Assembly (NCBI RefSeq): GCF_020382885.2
Contig: NC_058495.1
Span: 26,916,127-26,980,126, forward strand
DNA from: Scatophagus argus
Taxonomy: Eukaryota; Chordata; Actinopteri; Scatophagidae
Length of the DNA: 64,000 bases
Direction: 5' to 3'
Notes under the pieces: generated by a model
The model's database searches: none
Seen by the model: the letters and a program-made list of their open reading frames with translations, nothing else
Told to the model about the DNA's origin: nothing
Translations under genes and position numbers: made by a program
Part shown: positions 55,186 through 64,000 of the stretch, piece after piece
How positions within the stretch are numbered: position 1 is the first letter of the stretch
Layout of the letters: every line of letters begins with the position of its first letter

Positions 55186-57519
55186 GACTCCCGTTTGTCT
55201 GTCACACATGAGCTGTTTGCTCATTTATACTGACGGGGCCATGACATCATCAGGGGCAGGCAACATGACTGAATGCTGCTGTGTCCCAAATCCAGACTAC
55301 ATACTGATCAGTTTGATCAGTCAGTTTATGACTCCATATCTTAATGTTTTATACAAACAGGAAACAAAGAAACTCATCACAAGTTACTCCATCAATCCAA
55401 CCATGACCTTCATCTTCTATTCATCTGTTGATTTTCGCTCATTTGATAAATAAAACATCAGGAAACAAGGAAAAGATCCATTAAACGTCACATTTTGTCC
55501 AAACGACAACGTTAATATGCTGATGTTGGTAGGTATGTTTGTCATGTTCACTAGTTTAGCATTTTAGCATGTTGACATTAGCTAATTAGTGCTAAACCCA
55601 GACGGTGTGATGCATTAAAATGTTGACCTGATGATGAAAAGTCACAGGATCATGAAGTTATCACACTTCATCCTGAGGGGAACATGAATGTTTGAACCAC
55701 ATTTCATCACAATCTGTTCTGTTGTTAGAGGTAGAGATACTGCAGTCTCAAGTTTAATAAATGATTTTCAACCATTTTAACATGTGACAAATTACAACAA
55801 ACTGTGTGTCTGTTTGGATCTCAGTGTCACAAAAATGTACTTCCTTTAAATAGCTGGAATGGTCCAAAATCTCACAGCCAAATGAATGAATTAAATCAAT
55901 CAAATATGTATGTAAACTATATGACTATATATATACTAACTGTATGTGATGTAGTTTAAAGCGTCATCAGCTTCAGCTGTCTTTACTGCTGTAGCTGTTA
56001 CAGCTGATATATTATTTTGAACAAACTTACAATAAACAGAAAGATTTTTCAGCAAAATGAGTACTTTTACAACTGATACTTTAACTACATTTGGCTGATT
56101 ATATTTATATAATAATTCTGTACTCATGAATAGATTTTTTACTTGTAGTGGAGGATCTCAGTACTTCTTCCACCACTGCAAACACACACACAGGCTGATT
56201 AAATGTGGCTGACAGCAGTTTTCCCCTCTCACATGACATCACATGCAGTGTTCTGTTCAGCCATTAATTAGCCAATCACATGCTGCAGAATGCTGCCACC
56301 AATCAACCAATCAGCTACCAGATTGAAACCACATGATGAGACAAAAGACAGAGAGGAAACTGAAGAGGACAGACTATTTATGTAACAGCGTGTGAATGTG
56401 GCGTTCACTAAACTATGAAAGAGACACAAAGAGGAAGACAGTGAGAGAGAGAGACACCACCTCAGTGTGTTTCCAGGTGTTCCGAGTTCTTCAGGATATG
56501 TTTTTAAGGTGCATAAAGTCTTCAGTGTCTCCAGGGGGCGCCGGGTGATAATGTCCACATGCTGAAGACTGAAACAGATCTGTTGATATGGAGTTACACA
56601 GACATGAGCTGACCAGAGCTCTGTAGCTACTGCCCATCTCTGCTGCAGGCTACATTAGCCGCTACTAGCATAACACACCACAATCCACCAAAAACAACTG
56701 TCTGCAGTCCAATAGCATTGTGGGTAATGTAGGAGGCAGGTTTTGATGAGACAGAATGCATGAAATAAAATCATTCTCCTGCACTGAATTTAAACTGTCC
56801 CACAGAGTCACAGGGAGCCACGTGATAACAAACATGACACATTACATTCAGTCACATACAAAAAAAGACAAACAAACACAGATTCCCAAAGAGTTAGGAC
56901 TTGCAGGGGTTAAAGAAGACTCGTCTCACCTGTTTGCATAAAAGACTTTCCATTTTCCAGTAATCAGTGTTTAAAAAAACACAGAAAAAGTGGAGGATTA
57001 GAGCTGCTGCTCAGCTGCTGAGAGCTGGGAAGCTCTGGAGGAGAGCTGCTGGCAGAACTGGAGCCTCCGGTGGGATAAACAACCAGACACAACACTGCTG
57101 CTGCTCACTAGCTTACAGCTAATGTAAAGTGTTTTTTGTAGGTTTTTGATGCTCAAGACATCACTGGTCTCCATGGATTGTTTTTAAGTACAGATAATGA
57201 TTGACCCGAATGTCTTCCATTTGTCTGGGACACTGAAAGCTTCCAAGACTCATGGACCTGCTTCGGCTCTGTTTCGCAGTCCTATAATCACATGATAAGA
57301 TGGATTTTAATGGACATTTCAAGCTGTAATACATAAGAAGTGTAGAGTCAAAACATGGCACACAAGACGGGTGTTTTCTGATTTGACAGGTTATGAGACA
57401 CAGTTGAAAGTGATTTCAGTGCTCCTGTAAATCTGCAGATTCTCCATTAACAAAAAAAAAACAATCTGAAAATCTGTACAGCCAACAAAAGCACAAACAA
57501 CAAACTGTGCTGAAAACAT
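55186..57519. other. Intergenic between hdhd5 5' end and isy1 3' end
   Basis: AT-rich with no recognised coding sequence. The hdhd5 promoter should be in the first few hundred bases, but no CpG block is obvious. Confidence 0.5.
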
Positions 57520-57525
57520 TTTAAT
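57520..57525 (-). terminator. Possible polyadenylation signal (ATTAAA) of isy1
   Basis: ATTAAA on the minus strand, about 70 bp past the stop codon. Confidence 0.55.
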
Positions 57526-57591
57526 AAGAAACAGGTCAAGTATAAAAATGAGCTGAAATTTACATCAACAGACAGACAGGTGACAGACAGA

Positions 57592-60500
57592 TTACAATCC
57601 CAGCAGAGTTCTGGCAGTCTGACTCTGTGCCTGAAGCGCCTCGCTGGCATAACGCTGCAACAGCTCCATCTTTTTCCTCCTGACCAGGGCCTCCTCCACC
57701 TGAGGGATGGACAAGTCAGACAGGTGAGAGACAGACAGACAGACAGAGACGTCTCACCTCTGTGTGTGTGTGTGTCTCACCTCCTTCTGTGAGGGAACAG
57801 GTACATGTGCGATGAAGGTGACTCCTCCCTCCTCTCCCTCCTGCTCCTCCCGGCTCTCCTCTTCATCAGGCTGCACACACACACAAAAACAGACACACAC
57901 ACACACCTCACTGACAGGAAGTTACATATGGAGCCCTGCCCACAACCCCAACAGAGTGTCTCACATTTATTGTTATTTTATCCATTGTCATCACTAAGCA
58001 ACAGCCTTATTGAAGACAAAGTGAAATGTTTCTTTTTCTCTGTTAAAAGGTTTTTAGGGAAAGTTTCTCATCACTCGAATCAGACTGTGCAGCCCCCTTT
58101 GTGATTTGTGATTCTGGGTTGTGTAAATGAAACTGACTTTTTTCAGCTGCTCAACCACCAGGAGGTTTTATGCTGATAATGTGCACATCCTTCCCTTATC
58201 CTTGCACGCTTTGCACCCTCTATATCCTGTTTGCTGCTGTAATTTCCCAGTCTTGGTACTAATAAAGGATTATCTTATCTTATCTCATTATTTTATAATT
58301 TTTCAAACCAGTGTTAGAAAGTGTTCACCAAAAACTGAAAAGACCAACAGGAAGAAACAACTGATGTAATACATGAAGGGAGAAAAGTTTCACAACCCTT
58401 AGACACAACCAGCTGATCCTAAATCTGATCCTTAAACTTCCACAGGACCCTTGAAACTCCTGGAAAACCCTGGAATGTAAAGGGAGAGTTCACCTCTTCG
58501 TTGTGGACAGTGTAGATGCTCTCCTCCTCCTCCTCTTCCTCCTGCTGTTGTTTGTCCCCTGACAGACGAGACTCCTTCTCCGTCTTCCACTTCTGCATCG
58601 CCTCCATCACAGCTGCACACAGAAACAGCGTAGTGAGCAGCTCATTCAAGGCGCTACGCATGTTATTTATCAGTCACATAAATGAGTTTCTTTCCTTATG
58701 CTTCAGTTTCACATCATGTTCACATACAGCAGGTCTGACAGGGAGCCAAAGCTGCAGCCACGAGCAGCAACGAGCGAGTTTCAGGCTTCACAAGGCTGAG
58801 CAAAGTCTGCTTTAAAATGTTTCGAGCAGGAGACCAATCACAAAAATAATTAAATAGCCACAAGTGATAATAATAATAATGAAGATAATAACATGCGTGG
58901 TTTAGAAAATAATCTGATAGCATAAATTAATGCTCTACCTTGTTTCTCGTATTGCGCCTCTAGAGGAAGCAGCACTCCGTCATCTTCGTCTCTGTATCCA
59001 TAATACTCTGCGTCCACGTCTTTCATGAGCTCCGCCCTCGTCTTCCTCGGCGCCGGGGCAGCTGGATACCACATGATCCACGTGGACCAATCAGATAACA
59101 GTGCCGTGATGGATGGTTTGGTATAAAACAGGAAGTAAAAACAGAGTTTACGTACGCTCCTTCTCAAACAGCTCTCTGACTCCGGGGAGGTCTCTGGCTG
59201 CTCCAAAGTATTTATATCCTCGATTTCCTGGAACCTCCTTCCCCTCATGATCCAACATCCTCGGACCGACTCGCTGAAACACGAACAAGTCGTCAGTCCA
59301 GTTAACTGGTTTCAGGCACGGTTTCTGGTTTCAAGTATGGTTACGGGTTCTTTACCGCGTAGTCAGGTCCTCCCAGTTCTTTGATCCGGACCTCCCAGTG
59401 ACCCTTCTCTCTCAGCAGCTTGTTGATCTCATCATTCAGATCCCGAATCCTGAACTCCCCGAGACCAGCTGCACTCAGACAGGTCAGAGAGAGACAGACA
59501 GCTTTAATGCCGTGACACATTAATGATCAGCTCCTCTGCTGCATGTGAAGAGTTTCACTGGATATTAATTACTGATCAGTCATCGTCAATGAACGCACTC
59601 ACCATTCTGGATCTGAGCCACCTTCTTTGAGATCTCACTGATGATCTGAAACACACACACACACACACATCAATCACAAAGAGAAGACAGACTGTGTGCT
59701 CCTCTTTATGACTCATCCCAGTTACACACTTGACAGTGTATTTTTGTACCCGGCATCACAGTCTTTTAAGGCCTCCTTAAAGCTGATGCAGCATAAAATA
59801 AAACTGAGTCAACCATCAAATCAGAAAACTTTTAGAAAACTCGGGACAAAACAACAACACTCCACCTGTAACTGTGTCAAAGCTTTTCCTCCATCTGAAC
59901 AGCTCATATTTTCATTTATCAAACCAAAATATCTGCATGAGGTGGTGTTGATGGCATTGATCCAACTTGAAATATGTGATTGTTTTTTCCCTGCTAACAA
60001 CATGTCTCTTCAACACACTTCATTTTGTACCACAGTGCGTACCTGTCGCCTCCATTTCTCAGCTTTAGGAAGTTCACTGCACTCTGATGCCAGAAACGGC
60101 CTCCTCTCCTGCAGGCCGACAGGTAAGAGAGACAGACAGGTTACAGGGAGCATTAATGAAGGGGACAACGGAAAAGAACGTGGAAACCAAGATGAAAATA
60201 TGACATTTGTGTTCACGTACTTGTGTGCCAATAATGAGATCAGGTGATCATATAGTTACTGTGAGAGGCCTGGTTACGACTTTCATTTTTATTTACAAAG
60301 ACAAACTAAAGGGCTGCAGTGGTGTTCGACACGTCTGAAACAGCACACATGAAGGTCTGATGGAGTCTTTAACCTGTGACCCCTGCTGGGGTCCCAAGCC
60401 ACAGGTTTGGAACCACTGTGAGACAGAAGAGTGGGACACAGAGCAGAACCTGACCTTGACTTTTCCCTCCTCCAGCTGAGCCTGTCTGAACCGAGCCAGA

Positions 60501-62081
60501 GCCGTCCTGAGGGACACAGCAGACACAACAGTTAAAGACAGCAGAACCACAGGAGAACATGATGGTCCTGACAGCCGGCAGCAGAACCAGTAGAACCTGC
60601 AGAATTCAGACTCAGGGCCAGCAGCTGATTGTCCTGTCTAGTTTTAGTTTAGCTTCTGGTCCATTAGCACTGAAACCAGCTGGCAGAAAACAAACCAGAC
60701 AACTCAAATGAAATTGCTTTCAAACACTTGCAGCTTCATAAATGACAGGAAACCAAATGTCTTTTGGTTTTGTGCAGTGGATAAACAAAACAGACATTTC
60801 TCACATCTTCTTATGTTTAACAAACTAAGTGATTCATTAACTAACCAAGGAAATCTGCTGATGAAATCATCTTTAAAATAACTTCTAGTTGCAGATGCGG
60901 CAGCCAGGTGCCATAACCTGTGGGCTTACAGTCTTAATACAAATTAACACACACACACACACACACTGGGTCAGTACTTACATTGCCTTTTCAGCGTTTC
61001 TCGCCTGTTGAAACAGACACAGATGTGGTTATAACAAGCTGAAACTACATGAATCTCCTGTTGATCAGTAAATTGAGTCATGCATGAGACATAAAAGATC
61101 CAAAGTCCTTTTTCTCTTTATACTTTAATTTTTCTCCAATGCTGTCTTTTATTTTTGCAAAGGTGTGCACTGCGAGGAAATAGTAGAGAAATAGTAAACT
61201 AACTAAAATGACTATCTGAGAACCACAACTGGAGGAGACTCAGCTGATTACAGCTGCAAGCCGTGTGCAGCCCACACCAGACTCCATTCAAAAACCTAAC
61301 ACTTTCTCTGACTGCATGTTTCTGAGCTGTGAGTTTATGATTGAATGAAAAACCAATCAGGGACGCCAGTTAAAACAAGACTCTATTTAAAAATCTGTCA
61401 CTTTACAGCAATGTGTGTGACTGGACTTTGTGCTGGCATACAGAACAACAGTAAAAGCTTTAGTCTGAACACTAAACTCACACACAACTTGTGGTTTTAA
61501 ACAAATAAAAAACAGAAAAAAACGTTTTAACCTAACAGCTGTTAAATCTTTACATGATGTGATCTATAGCCTGTAAAATTCATGTTTTAGTTGATGGGTG
61601 ACTTAAACGACCAGATGAGAGTTGTGACATCTGAATCCACGTTACACCAGGCTCCATTTAAAAATCTGCCATCTGAAAACTCGTCATACATTTTTCTATA
61701 AACTCTCGCTGGCTGTGAGCTCGTATTCGCGGCATGTTTGACAGCATTTCAGCCTGTAGCCTGTTGAGTCTGTTGCCTCATAACGTGTAGTGTTTTGTTT
61801 GAGAATTACCCAGTTAATTACCTGATAGTCAATGAGTTCACATCCTGACAGGACATTTTCAAACAACACCAGACTACAGTAAAAATGTGCCACTTTATCG
61901 CTTGGTGTGACAGTGTGTGCGCTGTGGGATCGCTGAGGAAACGCTGAAGGCTTTCGTCACAGAGTTTATTATCTGAAGGATTTCAGTGAGTCTGAGCTCT
62001 AACAGCTTAGCATGCTAACTAGCTGTGTATCTGTGATAAAAGATGGCGGTCAGGGTGAAGAGCTGCCCGGCTGCTTACCAT
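57592..62081 (-). CDS. isy1: Pre-mRNA-splicing factor ISY1
   Basis: Spliceosome component of the XAB2/NTC-linked group; its N-terminus reaches the active site of the catalytic (C complex) spliceosome. Exons: 62081-62079 (ATG only), 61004-60982, 60506-60455, 60108-60043, 59645-59603, 59468-59356, 59273-59156, 59061-58939, 58612-58494, 57870-57781, 57699-57592; 285 residues, equal to human, phases closed. Seen: [75 protein letters not shown], a poly-Glu run, and the C-terminal [20 protein letters not shown] with LLGL. The intron begins immediately after the initiator ATG (ATG|GTAAGC). Its neighbour is cnbp, as in human 3q21. Confidence 0.97.
58166..58290 (+). mobile_element. LINE 3' end with TCTTA tail
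   Basis: Second copy of the element at 34065-34170, ending TATCTTATCTTATCTCATTA. In an isy1 intron, opposite to the gene. Confidence 0.65.
61268..61910. repeat. Four diverged copies of a CCATTTAAAAATCTG motif in isy1 intron 1
   Basis: Related blocks near 61271-61310, 61371-61410, 61645-61672 and 61866-61898 share a core like CAGACTCCATTTAAAAATCT followed by GYCACTTT. They lie in the same orientation at spacings of roughly 100, 270 and 220 bp. Confidence 0.6.
62040..62049 (+). promoter_or_regulatory. YY1-type motif near isy1 start
   Basis: AAGATGGCGG, 30-40 bp downstream of the isy1 ATG and on the opposite strand. YY1 sites at this place are common in housekeeping genes. Confidence 0.5.
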
Positions 62082-63840
62082 CTCTGCTGCTGGATTTTGT
62101 GTTTTTATGAAGAAATGAGCGGTCAACTACAGCAAACTTCTGCCCGGGACGATGAACACACGCCGACATAAACTGGAAGTACTTCATCGACTTCTTCTCC
62201 TGTTTCCGCTTTTGTGACGCATGTGTACGTTACTGCCACCTACAGGAGGAGCAGACACTAAGTGCCTTTTTATCATCAGCAGTCGTCTCCACTGAAAGAA
62301 AAATGTAAATAAAATAATAATAACATAATTTCGAGTCAGCGTTTGTTTCTTTGCACTATATGTATTTGTTTACACTTTACAGAAACAACTGACTTGTATA
62401 TGGACGTCATATGTTATATATTGGTCAATGGTTGCAAATAACATTGATTGAACACTGAATGTACAAGTAAAATAAAACAACATAAAAACTACAAATAAAA
62501 TTGCTCAAAATCAAATTAAATCAACTTATTCCGTCATCCTCTGAATTACCTGACTTGAAGTGTCAGACTGATCACTTCTGGAGGCCCCTGAATGATGAAA
62601 AACTCAAGCTTAACATTTTTCTCAACTCTTTGTGTCTCCTTCAGTTTAGCTACAGAGCAAAGTCATCGCAGTCGTTCCAGTTCCAGAACAGAGCTGAGCT
62701 GGATCAGCGCTGGTGTATCAGCGGAGACCAGCGTTAACCAGGTTCTTTCAAGGAAAGTCATAATTTTCCACAATTAGTACCAAATCACTACAGAAGCTCT
62801 TTAAGTTATTACAAAAAAGAAAGCTTAAAATATTTGACTTCTTAAAAAATTAAAAACTTCATACTGGCTTTATATCATGGTAGTCATTCTTTTGAATCCT
62901 GTTCACATGTGCCTGTTTGTCACGTCTAATGTAACTCAGCCTTGTTGTTTCTTGGCACAAACGAGACTCCGTACATAAACACTTCTGGATCAAACGACCG
63001 TGTGTGTTGTGAAATAAGACGACCAGACACGAGTGTCTCTCAGCTCCTCTTCCTCCTCCGCCATCTTTTTATTGTCAGGTTAAACTTACAGTCTGCAGTA
63101 CAACCAAATGACATTTTTACAGTAGCTCTAAGTGATATATTGTACAAAAATAACATTTGGATTTTTATTTGTGAAAACATTCTCCTCTCTGCAAACTTAA
63201 AAGTGTCATTTTTTAAAATATGTTTTGTTATTAGCCTTAGTTTTGTCTCCACTGATGAGTCGCTCCATGTGGTCGAAACAGCAAAAAATGCACCTTTAAA
63301 ATATTAATTATCATGTTCGTTTTGTCATCTGCTGTGACCTGCTCTGATTGGCTCATTCGGTCCAACGTGTGGACCTGCAAGGTGATTGGCTGCCAATCAC
63401 GTTTCTTTCACACAAACTGGGCTTTGTTCAGGAAAAGGAAATTAAAGTCACGCAACATGTTGGAAGAAAGAAACTTCCATGATGTATTTTCCTTCGACTG
63501 AAGCCCCGCCCACTTTGTAAATGAGGGGAGGGGCTTACTTTTTTCAATCACTCTATTGTCTCAGCCAATGGGCCGGGCAAAAAGGATTCTTAAATAAAGC
63601 TTTTTACATAATGACTAAAACACAAAACTAAAAACACAAATCCTGTTTTTCTTTTAGAAATGAAAGTCATTTTTTGATTTTTAGTGTCCACCCCTTTGAC
63701 TTCCTCCGCCTGCTCTGACTGGCTGCTGCGAGGCTCAATGACAAGCCTCTGGACCAATGAGAAGAGGAGGATCACAGGGAATGAATAAAGAGAAAGAAAG
63801 AAGAGATAAAAGAGGGTGGGGGTGAGGGCGGGGGCGGCAG
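62082..63840. other. isy1 promoter side and cnbp 3' UTR
   Basis: 62082-62270 is the isy1 promoter side. 62270-63060 is AT-rich with nothing recognised. About 63067-63840 is probably the cnbp 3' UTR, with an AATAAA on the minus strand at 63067-63072. Confidence 0.5.
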
Positions 63841-63958
63841 CTAGGCGGTGGCCTCGATGGTACACTCCTTGGCCAGGTGACCCGACTTCCCGCAGTTATA
63901 GCAGTTCAACTCGGACGCCTTGCTGCAGTGCACCGCAACGTGGCCGATCTCCCCACAC
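63841..63958 (-). CDS. cnbp: CCHC-type zinc finger nucleic acid-binding protein, last exon (partial)
   Basis: Single-stranded nucleic acid-binding protein with seven CCHC knuckles that promotes translation of many mRNAs. Only the final exon is in the window. It codes the end of the sixth knuckle ([11 protein letters not shown]), the seventh ([15 protein letters not shown]-x2-C-x4-H-x4-C) and the terminal TIEATA, identical to the end of human CNBP. The acceptor is at 63959-63960 and the exon enters with one leading base. The rest lies beyond the right edge; 63961-64000 is intron. Confidence 0.96.
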
Positions 63959-64000
63959 CTGCAGCAGACACATGCACTGCTAACGCCGCACGCTGACACC

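Noticed and set aside
59696-60247. 183-codon plus-strand open frame
   Set aside because: No resemblance to any family I know, runs antisense over an isy1 exon and introns, and has no exon-like borders.

Overview
The window is nuclear genomic DNA from a ray-finned fish, most likely a percomorph teleost. The evidence is intron-rich vertebrate genes with short introns, many (CA)n/(GT)n and CTGTCT-type simple repeats, tRNA-derived fish SINEs ending in a GGAT tail, and short LINE 3' ends with ATTCTG or TCTTA tails. I found no prokaryotic, viral or CRISPR content. Gene calls rest on reading exons by eye against remembered human proteins. For the complete genes the splice phases close exactly into one frame.

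Layout, left to right: ralgapb (minus, 5' part only, about 0.4-4.3 kb); ctsa, lysosomal carboxypeptidase/protective protein (minus, 5.1-8.1 kb); snrpb, Sm protein B (minus, 9.7-13.1 kb); a Tc1-like transposase remnant and a tRNA-SINE (13.3-14.2 kb); an RNF182-like membrane RING E3 ligase (plus, 14.7-19.1 kb) with a long 3' UTR; an RGS9/RGS7-binding-protein family gene (plus, 23.3-24.4 kb); ube2c (minus, 25.1-28.0 kb); polr2j (plus, 29.1-29.8 kb); dnttip1 (minus, 30.8-35.1 kb); an AT-rich gene-poor stretch (35.2-40.5 kb); pcif1, the cap m6Am methyltransferase (minus, 40.6-46.3 kb); another AT-rich stretch (46.3-50.2 kb); hdhd5 (minus, 50.2-55.2 kb); isy1 (minus, 57.6-62.1 kb); and the last exon of cnbp (minus, from 63.8 kb).

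The genes do not form one pathway. They are housekeeping genes of transcription and RNA processing (polr2j, pcif1, snrpb, isy1), chromatin and cell cycle (dnttip1, ube2c), the lysosome (ctsa), mitochondrion (hdhd5) and signalling (ralgapb, RGS-binding protein, RNF182-like). The order is a rearranged mosaic of human blocks: CTSA, UBE2C, DNTTIP1 and PCIF1 lie together on human 20q13.12, and ISY1 next to CNBP on 3q21.

The best signals beyond the gene list are: a putative poison exon in snrpb; three CACGTG (CLEAR-type) boxes upstream of ctsa; a CCAAT/CHR cell-cycle promoter for ube2c; a 32-bp inverted repeat in the RNF182-like 3' UTR; a duplicated in-frame splice donor in pcif1; a microsatellite acting as polypyrimidine tract in hdhd5; two SINE insertions with perfect target-site duplications; and a set of diverged repeats inside isy1 intron 1. 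I did not find a wholly new biological system.
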